From positions 124,001-188,000 of the forward strand of contig NZ_PYOO01000001.1 of the NCBI RefSeq assembly GCF_003026395.1: DNA of 64,000 bases, in the 5' to 3' direction. Both the position numbers and the translations under genes were made by a program. This DNA is from Photobacterium iliopiscarium. Lineage in GTDB: Bacteria; Pseudomonadota; Gammaproteobacteria; Enterobacterales; Vibrionaceae. Under the pieces are notes generated by a model, which searched no databases, was not told the DNA's origin, and was given only the letters and a program-made list of their open reading frames with translations. Of this stretch, positions 35,481 to 43,684 are shown in pieces (position 1 is the stretch's first letter; the number at the start of each line of letters is the position of its first letter).

Positions 35481-36158
35481 ATGAAGTACCAATGGATTTT
35501 ATTTGATGCTGATGAAACTTTGTTTCACTTTGACGCATTTCGCGGCCTTCAACTGATGTTTTCTCGTCACAATGTCACCTTTACCAATACTGATTTCGAA
35601 CGTTATGAAGCTATTAATAAACCATTATGGATTGATTATCAAAATGGAAAAATTTCAGCCACTGAATTACAAAATATTCGTTTTGAATCATGGGCTGTAA
35701 CCCTTTCTCTATCAACTGAGCAACTTAATCATGATTTTTTAATGGCGATGGCTGATATTTGTACGCCATTAACAGGTGCAAAATCACTCCTTGATGCGTT
35801 AAAGCCACATGCAAAATTGGGTATTATTACCAATGGTTTTACTGCACTACAGGAGATTCGATTACAGCGTACCGGATTTAAAGATTTTTTTGATGTGCTT
35901 ATCATTTCAGAACAAGTAGGTGTAGCAAAACCAGATATTCGAATTTTTGATTATGCTTGTCAAAAAATGAGCATGACTCAACGCCAGAATATTCTAATGG
36001 TTGGTGATAACCCACATTCAGATATTTTAGGTGGTATCAACGCAGGTATGGATACGTGTTGGCTCAATGCTGAAAAAAAACCACGACCAGAAGGCATTAA
36101 TCCTACTTATACCGTTTCTTCATTAACTGAATTACAAACACAACTGCTGAATCTATAA
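35481..36158 (+). CDS. yjjG: HAD-family pyrimidine nucleotidase YjjG
   Basis: A 225-residue HAD phosphatase that removes phosphate from dUMP, dTMP and non-canonical pyrimidine monophosphates. The nucleophile motif [11 protein letters not shown] is at residues 7-17, the second motif IITNGF near 115, and the metal motif [13 protein letters not shown] near 176. Length equals E. coli YjjG (225). GAGAGTGAC lies about 8 bases before the ATG. It is followed by the brnQ leader region. Confidence 0.93.
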   Translation: MKYQWILFDADETLFHFDAFRGLQLMFSRHNVTFTNTDFERYEAINKPLWIDYQNGKISATELQNIRFESWAVTLSLSTEQLNHDFLMAMADICTPLTGAKSLLDALKPHAKLGIITNGFTALQEIRLQRTGFKDFFDVLIISEQVGVAKPDIRIFDYACQKMSMTQRQNILMVGDNPHSDILGGINAGMDTCWLNAEKKPRPEGINPTYTVSSLTELQTQLLNL

Positions 36159-36169
36159 TAATTGCACTC

Positions 36170-36231
36170 ACATAAACAACCAGATGCTATTTTATGATGA
36201 CGACAATCCCATTGTTTATGTAGCATTTGGT
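36170..36231 (+). promoter_or_regulatory. Two competing long stems between yjjG and brnQ
   Basis: ACATAAACAA (36170-36179) can pair perfectly with 36212-36221. ACCAGATGCTA (36179-36189) can pair with 36221-36231 with one G-U. The arms alternate (A B A' B') with no linker, so the two stems should exclude each other. Possibly the yjjG terminator or a bistable RNA element. Confidence 0.45.
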
Positions 36232-36271
36232 CACTCAAGATTAAAAAATAATGTTTATTTCCCCATCATGC

Positions 36272-36300
36272 TTTACAAGCGCGTCAATACCGATTAAGTT
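36272..36300 (+). promoter_or_regulatory. Candidate sigma-70 promoter for the brnQ leader
   Basis: TTTACA, a 17-base spacer, then TAAGTT. Transcription would begin near 36306, 26 bases before the leader peptide start. Inferred from pattern. Confidence 0.35.
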
Positions 36301-36331
36301 TGAGCCTCATCTTTCTTAGAGCGTATAAGCT

Positions 36332-36427
36332 ATGTCTCATAACATTAACAACAATCTGGATGCTACAACTACAGCAACCTTACAGATTGCTTGTACGCTA
36401 AACTCTGTCGTCGTCGTCATTCTCTGA
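36332..36427 (+). CDS. Putative branched-chain amino acid leader peptide (31 aa) before brnQ1
   Basis: A 31-codon ORF ending in SVVVVIL then stop: four consecutive GTC valine codons, ATT and CTC. This is the pattern of ilv/leu attenuator peptides, in which ribosome speed over Val/Ile/Leu codons senses charged tRNA. It starts ATG at 36332 with only a weak upstream AGAG. Directly after the stop come inverted repeats that could form alternative hairpins (CTGACG 36430-36435 with CGTCAG 36447-36452; CGTCAG with CTGGCG near 36458). The brnQ start is 112 bases further on. Confidence 0.6.
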   Translation: MSHNINNNLDATTTATLQIACTLNSVVVVIL

Positions 36428-36539
36428 CGCTGACGGTTAATTTATTCGTCAGTAACGCTGGCGGATATGAATTTCACTTCTAAATTATCTCTTCCAGCAT
36501 ACTGACTCAGATTGTTTTATTTGAATTAAGGTATGTCAT

Positions 36540-37859
36540 TTGAAAAGAAAAGAACTTGCAGCCATCGGTTTTATGACCTTTGCATTATTTCTCGGTGCTG
36601 GTAACCTAATATTTCCACCGCTTATGGCACAACAAGCTGGTGAAAACTGGCTGATTGCTATTGCTGGGTTTTTATTGACTGCCGTTGGTTTACCCGCATT
36701 AACACTGGTTGTTCTTGGGCGTTTATCTTCTGCTGACAAATTAACGGCAGCATTACCCAAATGGATGGATCGCTCATTTTGGTTTTTAGTATTAACAACA
36801 CTTGGGCCAGCTTTTGTATTACCGCGAGCTGTCACCGTTGCCTATGAAATGGGAATAAAACCTTTTTATTCGGGTAATGGATTAATGGTTTTCTCTGCTG
36901 TTTTTTGTGCTCTCACATTAGTCTTAGCGTTGAAACCCGGAAAACTTGTTGATTATATTGGTAAAGTAATGACACCCGCATTAATTGCAATGTTGGCATT
37001 ATTGGCCATTTCAGCAATCGTCAATCCATTAGGCGCACCAACAACCGCAATTGAAATCTACCACAAAGCACCAACCGTTAATGGACTTATTCAAGGTTAC
37101 ATGACATTAGATGCTATCGCTGCTGTCGCTTTTGGATGGGTTATCATTCAAACGATTCGTAATACCGGTGTTAAATGCGACAAAGCCATTTCTTACTACA
37201 CGCTTCGCATCGCCCTGATTTACGCATTTCTTATGTCACTTTGTTACCTTGCTATGGGATATTTAGGCGCAACATCATCTGAAATCGCACCACAAGCTAC
37301 CAATGGCGGTGAAATTCTGACACGTTATGCTGCGGGGGAATTTGGAACATTAGGTCAACTATTATTAGCAACAATTACTTTAATGGCGTGTTTAACTACC
37401 ACGGTAGGTTTAACTAATGCTAATGGTGAATATTATAAAAACACCTACGGCGTAAAATTTAAAATCAGTGCGACCATTATTATGGTACTTACGGCAATTA
37501 TTTCTAATGTTGGCTTAGAAACGATAATTCAAGTAAGTCTGCCTGCTATTTTAATTTTATGTCCGATCTCAATTTCATTAATTATTTCAACCTTTTTCAT
37601 CCGTAATCATTCAACACCAGAACAACGTCATGTCTCTATCAGTCAAACTACGGTAGTCATTGTAGCAACACTCTTTGGTAGTATTGATGCGCTAAATATT
37701 TTAGGCAAACTGCCCGCAACAATCGTATCACTTGCCGAACACTGGCTACCATTATTTAGCTCACACGCTTCTTGGTTAGTCCCTGTTGGCATTACTATTG
37801 TCATTAGTAAATTGTGTTCTCGTGAGTATAAAAGCACCAACAATGTTGTTGTAAACTAA
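36540..37859 (+). CDS. brnQ: Branched-chain amino acid transporter BrnQ (first copy)
   Basis: A 439-residue LIVCS-family secondary carrier that takes up leucine, isoleucine and valine with a cation. Twelve hydrophobic segments are visible. Family motifs: FALFLGAGNLIFPP at the N-terminus, GYMTLDAIAAVAFGW in the middle and CLTTTVGLTNANGEY. It starts with TTG, preceded by AAGG; a nearby ATG at 36533 is out of frame. The second brnQ at 38458 also starts with TTG in a matching context, which supports the choice. A putative leader peptide precedes it. Confidence 0.93.
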   Translation: MKRKELAAIGFMTFALFLGAGNLIFPPLMAQQAGENWLIAIAGFLLTAVGLPALTLVVLGRLSSADKLTAALPKWMDRSFWFLVLTTLGPAFVLPRAVTVAYEMGIKPFYSGNGLMVFSAVFCALTLVLALKPGKLVDYIGKVMTPALIAMLALLAISAIVNPLGAPTTAIEIYHKAPTVNGLIQGYMTLDAIAAVAFGWVIIQTIRNTGVKCDKAISYYTLRIALIYAFLMSLCYLAMGYLGATSSEIAPQATNGGEILTRYAAGEFGTLGQLLLATITLMACLTTTVGLTNANGEYYKNTYGVKFKISATIIMVLTAIISNVGLETIIQVSLPAILILCPISISLIISTFFIRNHSTPEQRHVSISQTTVVIVATLFGSIDALNILGKLPATIVSLAEHWLPLFSSHASWLVPVGITIVISKLCSREYKSTNNVVVN

Positions 37860-37885
37860 GCCGTTAACACCCACCTATCATTGAT

Positions 37886-37908
37886 AGGGTTAGTACATTA
37901 CTAACCCT
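37886..37908 (+). terminator. Hairpin after brnQ1
   Basis: AGGGTTAGT / ACTAACCCT 9-bp stem about 26 bp after the stop. An overlapping alternative stem (CCTATC / GATAGG) shares its left arm. Confidence 0.6.
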
Positions 37909-38141
37909 GTCATTTACATTTCACATTAAAAATAACGACAACTAACAACAAAACTAATTAATATTGCCACCAAAATGAAAACTAATGCACGATAATCATT
38001 TAACTAATTAATATTAAACACTTTAATCTTATTTTTATTACATCTATAAAAAAAAATTTGAAAAAAGTTATTTACAACACTAAGTTTTCTTTATATTTTT
38101 AACTCGTAATTCACGTATTTACTAATAGAAGTTGCTAAATT

Positions 38142-38285
38142 ATGCATTCAATGCAGTTTGAATATAGAACACAAAAACACTTAGCATCGACAATGGCGGC
38201 TAACGCTTGGGTTGATTCAGCTTCTATAACGATAAAAAAAACATCTCGAATTATTTCCGCTTTTATCCTAGTGATTATTCGCTAG
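38142..38285 (+). CDS. Putative branched-chain amino acid leader peptide (47 aa) before brnQ2
   Basis: A 47-codon ORF whose last residues read RIISAFILVIIR before the stop: a cluster of Ile, Leu and Val codons right in front of an attenuator-like RNA. Possible starts are ATG at 38142 or 38151. Three overlapping stems follow: 38285-38294 with 38301-38310; 38300-38309 with 38313-38322; 38313-38326 with 38341-38355. The first two exclude each other, as do the last two. brnQ2 starts at 38458. It resembles no protein family, as expected for a leader peptide. Confidence 0.6.
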   Translation: MHSMQFEYRTQKHLASTMAANAWVDSASITIKKTSRIISAFILVIIR

Positions 38286-38355
38286 GCTGGCGGACAAGCT
38301 TCCGTCAGCCATGCTGATGGAAGATAGTTTCAACTCTTCATATCTTCCTTTCAGC
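38285..38355 (+). promoter_or_regulatory. Attenuator-like RNA: mutually exclusive stems 1:2, 2:3 and 3:4
   Basis: Stem 1:2 has 10 bp with one G-U (GGCTGGCGGA / TCCGTCAGCC). Stem 2:3 has 10 bp with one G-U (TTCCGTCAGC / GCTGATGGAA, loop CAT). Stem 3:4 has 5 + 8 bp around a small internal loop. Segment 1 begins at the leader stop codon. No U-run follows segment 4, so termination would have to be Rho-dependent or control translational. Confidence 0.6.
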
Positions 38356-38457
38356 AATCCTGCGGAACCATTATTAAACGAAGAAACAGCAAAATAACAC
38401 TTACACCGTTAAGTTATTAATTACTGTTCAATATTCACCACAATGCAGGTATAACAT

Positions 38458-39792
38458 TTGAAAACACAAGACTTACTCGCTATTGGTCTAATGACCTTCG
38501 CCCTGTTTCTAGGTGCCGGAAACCTGATCTTCCCCCCAGCAATGGGCTTAGATGCAGGTACATCACTAACATCTGCTATGAGCGGCTTCTTAGTCACCGC
38601 TGTTGGGCTTCCTGCTTTTACTATTATTGTTCTAGGTCGTATTGGTAGCACTAAAAACCTTACTAAAGCATTACCTAAATGGTTAGCTACAACTTTTTGG
38701 GTGCTATTGTTCACCGCAATTGGCCCTGCGTTTGGTATGCCACGAGCAGTTACCGTTGCTTATGAAATGGGATTAAAACCTTTTTTCAAAGCCGATCATC
38801 TCGTTGCGTTCTCTATTATATTTTCAGCTTTAACCTTAATTTTAGCGTTTAAGCCAGGCAATTTAGTCAGTTTTATCGGTAAAGTAATGACGCCTGCACT
38901 GATTTTACTTTTAGCAGGTTTAGGACTAGCCGCATTCTTTTCTCCACTTGGTGTACCTGCGGCACCTTATGGAGACTATCAACATAGTGCTGTTACTAGT
39001 GGCTTAATCCAAGGTTACATGACCATGGATGCTATCGCAGCCGTTGGTTTTGGCTGGGTTATCATTCATGCCATTAAAGAGAAAGGCGTTGTGTCACAAA
39101 AAGGCATTGCAAACATCTCATTTAAAGTGGCAATGATCTATTTTGTCCTTATGGGTGGCTGTTATATTGCTATGGGATATGTTGGTGCTACGTCAACCTC
39201 AATCGCAACCCATGGCATGAACGGCAGTGTGATCTTAACCCGTTATGTCGCGGGTGAATTTGGCGCTTATGGTCAATGGATATTAGCCGCGATTATTATC
39301 ATGGCATGTTTAACCACCACCGTTGGTTTAACCAATGCTTGCGCTGAATACTACCAGCAAACGTTCAAAGCTTCGTTTGGGTTTACAGCAACAATTATAG
39401 TGGTATTAACCGGTATTATTGCTAATTTCGGTCTTAATGATATTTTGAAAGTCAGCTTACCCGCTATCTTGGTACTATGTCCGATCGCCATTGCATTAGT
39501 ATTAGCATCATTAACCGCATCAACAGTGAATGTTTCAACATTAACGCATACTTCGGTATTAGTAACTGCAATGATCTTTGGTACTATCGATGCCATCAGC
39601 ATTTTAGGTAAAATGCCAGCAGATCTTAACCAATTATTTAACGACACGTTACCGCTATACCAAGCGCATGCAAGCTGGTTACTACCAACATTATTAATTT
39701 TAATCATGACAACAATAATGGCACGATTACCTATCGTCGCACGTAAGTTTAATATTGTTGATTACCGTTTTGATTCAGTAACAAACAATTAA
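38458..39792 (+). CDS. brnQ: Branched-chain amino acid transporter BrnQ (second copy)
   Basis: A 444-residue paralogue of the preceding gene, closely similar along its whole length: FALFLGAGNLIFPPAMG, RAVTVAYEMGLKPFF, QGYMTMDAIAAVGFGWVII and CLTTTVGLTNACAEY. Same LIVCS-family function expected. It begins with TTG, preceded by AGG and the same trailing bases (CATTTGAAAA) as brnQ1. Tandem duplication with separate leaders suggests the two copies respond differently, for example to different branched-chain amino acids. Ends before a long terminator. Confidence 0.93.
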   Translation: MKTQDLLAIGLMTFALFLGAGNLIFPPAMGLDAGTSLTSAMSGFLVTAVGLPAFTIIVLGRIGSTKNLTKALPKWLATTFWVLLFTAIGPAFGMPRAVTVAYEMGLKPFFKADHLVAFSIIFSALTLILAFKPGNLVSFIGKVMTPALILLLAGLGLAAFFSPLGVPAAPYGDYQHSAVTSGLIQGYMTMDAIAAVGFGWVIIHAIKEKGVVSQKGIANISFKVAMIYFVLMGGCYIAMGYVGATSTSIATHGMNGSVILTRYVAGEFGAYGQWILAAIIIMACLTTTVGLTNACAEYYQQTFKASFGFTATIIVVLTGIIANFGLNDILKVSLPAILVLCPIAIALVLASLTASTVNVSTLTHTSVLVTAMIFGTIDAISILGKMPADLNQLFNDTLPLYQAHASWLLPTLLILIMTTIMARLPIVARKFNIVDYRFDSVTNN

Positions 39793-39860
39793 TTTGAGAG
39801 CGCATAATGATAATTGGGGTTATCACAACGCGCTTTAAATCTCACATTAAGCATCCATAA

Positions 39861-39910
39861 AAAAGCCTCTTACTGCTCTTCATTAATGATTGAAGCAGTA
39901 AGAGGCTTTT
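39861..39910. terminator. Bidirectional terminator after brnQ2
   Basis: A long stem AAAAGCCTCTTACTGCT...AGCAGTAAGAGGCTTTT, with T-run on the plus strand and A-run on the left. Serves brnQ2 and the opposite small gene. Confidence 0.9.
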
Positions 39911-39933
39911 TATTACGCCAAGATCACATGATC

Positions 39934-40110
39934 TTATTCAGGTAAACGCTCACCTGTCATGAATGCGTGTAAAATTTCAGGGGTTAATTCACCCGCGGCT
40001 TCTAAACGCTTAAGCTCTGCCACAATTTTCTTTTGATCATCAATTGATGGAATCGGTAATTCTGGCTCTTTTTCATAATCATCAGGTAACGATATATTAA
40101 GATCGTGCAT
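39934..40110 (-). CDS. Small acidic hypothetical protein, 58 aa
   Basis: A 58-residue ORF with a good ribosome-binding site (AAGGG, 6-7 bases before ATG). It begins MHDLNISLPDDYEKEPELPI, continues with a helical middle (DDQKKIVAELKRLEAAGELT) and ends MTGERLPE. Soluble, acidic, with no membrane segment. It sits downstream of the phospho-sugar mutase on the same strand, 97 bases from its stop, so the two may be co-transcribed. No family recognised. The codon usage and clean initiation favour a real gene. Confidence 0.65.
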   Translation of the reverse strand: MHDLNISLPDDYEKEPELPIPSIDDQKKIVAELKRLEAAGELTPEILHAFMTGERLPE

Positions 40111-40206
40111 GGTAAACCCTTGGTTATCTAAAACAAATTAAAACTGTTGCGATTATACACTGAAAATCAATCAGAGTTCAGCTTTACCACATTGTAACGA
40201 CTTGAA

Positions 40207-41910
40207 TTACAATGATGCTTGATGTTGAGCAATTAATCGATCCATAGTTTCTTGTGCGCGTAGTTGAGCATGTTCAAATGTCTCTTCTTGGCTCATCGGT
40301 TCTACCACTTCATAATAACACTTCAATTTAGGCTCAGTCCCTGAAGGGCGTACAACAACACGTGCACCATCTTCTAAATGATAGATCAATACATCACTGA
40401 TCGGTAAATCAATCGCCTCCACAGAACCATCGGCAAACGTACGTAATGAGGTTTTAAAATCTTCGGTACTATCAATTGCTAATCCTGCAATCGCTTGTGG
40501 TGGCATTGCACGCAATGAATCCCCAATAGGAGCTGCTGTTGGATCAAGGGCAATACTACGTTGCGCATTAAGATATAAACCATATTCACGATAAATAGCT
40601 TCTAGCTGATCCCAAACTGTTTGCCCTTTTGTGGTTAATTCCGCCGTTAATTGCGCAAAGGCTACTAATGCAGATAACCCATCTTTATCCCATACGGTAT
40701 TACCAATGGTGTAACCTAAGGCTTCTTCGTAAGCAAATAAGAATTGATGATCATCAGTTTGACGATCCATAGCAACATTGGTTAACCATTTAAAACCTGT
40801 TAATGTTTGGTAATATTGTGCTCCAAGCGCGGTGGCTATTTTGCCTAATAAGGTTGATGACACAATGGTATTACCCACTAAATGCGCAGATGCTTGCACA
40901 TGGTTAAGTAGATAATAACCAAATAATGTACCAACCTGATCACCCGTTAACATTTGGAACCCACCATCAGCACAACGTGCAGCAACGGCAAAACGGTCAG
41001 CATCAGGATCATTTGCGCAAGCTAAAATAGCCCCATGTTGTTTCGCCTCTGCTATCACAAGATCCATTGCGCCGGGCTCTTCAGGATTGGGAAACTTCAC
41101 CGTAGGAAAAGCGCCATCAGGCTCTCGTTGCGCAGCAACACTATAAACGTGAGTAAAACCTGCATCAGCAAGTAGTGTTTCAGCCATCTCTGCACCGACA
41201 CCGTGCATGGCAGTATAAGCAAGACTAATCGCTTGTGGGTTATGATGATTATTTAATAATGGCGTCGCATTTATCGCTTGTCGATAATCTTGATAATAAG
41301 CATCATCTAGCCATACCAATAAGCCTTTTGCTTCAGCTTCAGCTAAATCCATAAGATGTAAATCAGATTGGGTTGCTTTATCTATTTCAACAGCAATACC
41401 GGCATCATGAGGTGGAATAATCTGCGCGCCGTTATTCCAATACACTTTAAAACCATTATAAGCGGGCGGATTATGGCTAGCAGTAACAACAACAGCGGCA
41501 GCGGTATGCAAATGTTTAACCCCAAAAGCCACAATCGGGGTTGCCGCCACTTTAATCGTGAGATAAACCTTAATTCCTTGGCCTGCTAATACTGCGGCGG
41601 TGTCGTGAGCAAATTGACGCGAATCAGGGCGACCATCATAACCAATCACCACCCCTTTATGAGCAGCATTGCTATCGGTACGAAGTAAATACTGACCAAG
41701 CCCTGTCGCTGTTTCTTGAATAACTAATCGATTCATACGATTTGGACCTGCACCGACGATGCCACGCAAGCCTGCTGTTCCAAATGCTAAACGCCCATTA
41801 AAGCGATCGGCTAATTCTGTCGTGGCGTTATCAGCCACTAATTGTTGTAATTCTTGACGTGATTTAGGGTCAGAATCACGTTGCAGCCAACGTGTTATTT
41901 CATTATTCAT
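40207..41910 (-). CDS. Phospho-sugar mutase (phosphoglucomutase/phosphomannomutase family)
   Basis: A 567-residue alpha-D-phosphohexomutase that moves phosphate between C1 and C6 of a hexose. The start MNNEITRWL at 41910 follows AGGA by 8 bases; the longer frame adds 27 unlikely residues. Motifs: the phosphoserine loop TASHNPPAYNGFK, the metal loop DPDADRF, the sugar-binding FAYEEALGY, and the phosphate-binding RPSGTEPKLK. The length fits the PgcA-like branch of bacterial enzymes that use glucose-1-phosphate or mannose phosphates. Substrate preference is not readable. Confidence 0.88.
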   Translation of the reverse strand: MNNEITRWLQRDSDPKSRQELQQLVADNATTELADRFNGRLAFGTAGLRGIVGAGPNRMNRLVIQETATGLGQYLLRTDSNAAHKGVVIGYDGRPDSRQFAHDTAAVLAGQGIKVYLTIKVAATPIVAFGVKHLHTAAAVVVTASHNPPAYNGFKVYWNNGAQIIPPHDAGIAVEIDKATQSDLHLMDLAEAEAKGLLVWLDDAYYQDYRQAINATPLLNNHHNPQAISLAYTAMHGVGAEMAETLLADAGFTHVYSVAAQREPDGAFPTVKFPNPEEPGAMDLVIAEAKQHGAILACANDPDADRFAVAARCADGGFQMLTGDQVGTLFGYYLLNHVQASAHLVGNTIVSSTLLGKIATALGAQYYQTLTGFKWLTNVAMDRQTDDHQFLFAYEEALGYTIGNTVWDKDGLSALVAFAQLTAELTTKGQTVWDQLEAIYREYGLYLNAQRSIALDPTAAPIGDSLRAMPPQAIAGLAIDSTEDFKTSLRTFADGSVEAIDLPISDVLIYHLEDGARVVVRPSGTEPKLKCYYEVVEPMSQEETFEHAQLRAQETMDRLIAQHQASL

Positions 41911-42238
41911 TATTGTTATCCTAGTACGTTTATCATCGCAACGTAATAATAGTCCCTGAATAATTACAATCTTCATCAGCACTATCATCATATATTTATT
42001 TATTATTTATCACCGCAGCAACAATGCAAATGATAAATACTCTCATTAAAATATGCCCTATTGGATTAAATTACAACTATCATGAAACAACATTTAATGA
42101 GCAAACGATTACTTTTATCTGAGCGTATTAACACTTTTTATCGACACACTTAAAACCATAATACTTAAAACATCCTCTTGCCAAATATTTTAAATATAAA
42201 AAAAGCCTCAAAAGAGGCTTTTCTATCGTGCGTAATAT
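41911..42238. other. Intergenic region, 328 bp
   Basis: AT-rich region upstream of the phospho-sugar mutase. Only the terminator of the next gene (42203-42220) stands out. Confidence 0.4.
42203..42220 (-). terminator. Terminator of the DUF2058 gene
   Basis: AAGCCTC / GAGGCTT with a four-base loop; on the minus strand it is followed by a run of T. Confidence 0.85.
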
Positions 42239-42760
42239 TTACCACATTAAATCGTCTGGAATGACAAAATCTGCATATGGGTCATCTTCATCAACAATAC
42301 TGTCATCAACCACATTATTAAGCACAATTGATTCTTGATCACGCATTGCAATTTTATCAGCAACGGCGGCTGGAATAACTTCATAACCATCAAGGTAACG
42401 TGCAATCGCAAGACGACCATTAACAAGCTGCTTTTGCATTAACTTATCAACATAAATTTTCTTAACGGTAGTACCGTCAGTAAAGTTATAACCAATATCG
42501 CCGTTATTACGATCTAAACGGTTCATTTCAATTAATTGTTTTACTTGTGAGATGAATGCTTTTTGCAGTGCATCTTCATCACGTTGACGGTTAAGCGCTT
42601 TATCTTTCTCAAGTTGAGAGACACGATTTTCCTCAACAGCAGCTTTTGCTTCTTTTGCTTGTGTGCGTGATTTCTTCGTTGTCTTACCGGCTTTTTTTAG
42701 CTTTTTCTTATCAATCAGACCCGCTTTTAGCATTTGCTCTTGTAGGCTTAGCTTTGCCAT
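42239..42760 (-). CDS. DUF2058 family protein (YaiL-like)
   Basis: A 173-residue cytosolic protein. The start MAKLSLQEQMLKAGL follows GGAG by 5 bases; the longer frame adds 9 residues. The N-terminal motif LQEQMLKAGLIDKKK, the long lysine-rich helix (about 15-70) and a C-terminal acidic end (DEDDPYADFVIPDDLMW) match DUF2058/YaiL. The basic helix suggests nucleic-acid contact. Function unknown. Confidence 0.85.
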   Translation of the reverse strand: MAKLSLQEQMLKAGLIDKKKLKKAGKTTKKSRTQAKEAKAAVEENRVSQLEKDKALNRQRDEDALQKAFISQVKQLIEMNRLDRNNGDIGYNFTDGTTVKKIYVDKLMQKQLVNGRLAIARYLDGYEVIPAAVADKIAMRDQESIVLNNVVDDSIVDEDDPYADFVIPDDLMW

Positions 42761-43151
42761 TGAAACTCCATCAATTCTTCGTTGCAATAAGTGATTCTGC
42801 CACTCATTGGTTAATGACTACCATTATCTCTGTTTGCTCTAAAACAGGTCAAGCATTGCCGCACATTGTCTTAATTATTCTTATAAATAAATTTATCACT
42901 ACATGCCTAGCTCAACGTTGCTATATCCAATATTCGATAACAATAAAAATCTGTTCTCACATTAAAATGTCATAAAATGCTGATAATTTAATCTTATTTT
43001 TGTATTATTATTAATAACATGCTTATTAATAGTCGTGAGAAATAGACTTAATAGAAAATATAACATGAGCTTATTAGATTTTGTGCGAGGCATTTATATA
43101 TCACGATTTTTAGTAACTGCATAATAATCTTATCAAGCAAGGGATTTTAGT
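42761..43151. other. Intergenic region, 391 bp
   Basis: AT-rich divergent region between the DUF2058 and YidB-like genes. No good ORF or palindrome. Confidence 0.4.
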
Positions 43152-43634
43152 ATGAATATGGTAGAAATTATTCGTCTTGGGGCACAATTTTTCAATCAAT
43201 CACGTGCAAATACTCAAACTACCGATGAAAATAGTATTTTTTCAGCACTCTCTGAATTATTAAGTGGTAATGCTCAAGGTCAACACATTGATCTTCAAGC
43301 TGTTATTCAGGATCTCCATCAGTCTAATTTATCTCACATTGCTACGTCATGGCTTAGTAATGACGTTAATGCAAATATTTCAGCCACTAACATTACCACC
43401 CTATTTGGTACAGAAAAGCTAACCACATTAGCCTCTAAACTTAATATGGAAGATGCTGATATTATTATTGGCCTTCAAGATGCCTTGCCAACCATGATCG
43501 ATCAAGCGAGCCCAGGTGGAGAGATTGATCATACCTTGCTCATGCAGCCAGCGGGAGAAATTCATAGTATTGATGATTTAATGGATATCAATAACCTGAA
43601 AAGCTTCGCATCAACTATCTTTAATAAAAAATAA
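43152..43634 (+). CDS. YidB family (DUF937) protein
   Basis: A 160-residue acidic protein. The C-terminal part carries the family signature GLQDALPTMIDQASPGGEID, and the middle the repeated ATNITTLFGTEKLTTLASKL. YidB-family members are small cytosolic proteins of unknown function. Start ATG follows AAGGG by about 9 bases. Convergent with astB; the terminator between them overlaps the astB stop codon. Confidence 0.82.
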   Translation: MNMVEIIRLGAQFFNQSRANTQTTDENSIFSALSELLSGNAQGQHIDLQAVIQDLHQSNLSHIATSWLSNDVNANISATNITTLFGTEKLTTLASKLNMEDADIIIGLQDALPTMIDQASPGGEIDHTLLMQPAGEIHSIDDLMDINNLKSFASTIFNKK

Positions 43635-43649
43635 TACCATTACCTTTAT

Positions 43650-43684
43650 AATCCGCAGAGAGTCTATAAATTACTCTGCGGATT
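43650..43684. terminator. Bidirectional terminator overlapping the astB stop
   Basis: A perfect 11-bp stem AATCCGCAGAG / CTCTGCGGATT. Its right arm includes the first bases of the astB stop codon. Confidence 0.8.

Noticed and set aside
36533..36535. ATG just before brnQ1 as its start
   Set aside because: It is out of frame with BrnQ. The TTG at 36540 is in frame and has the same context as brnQ2.
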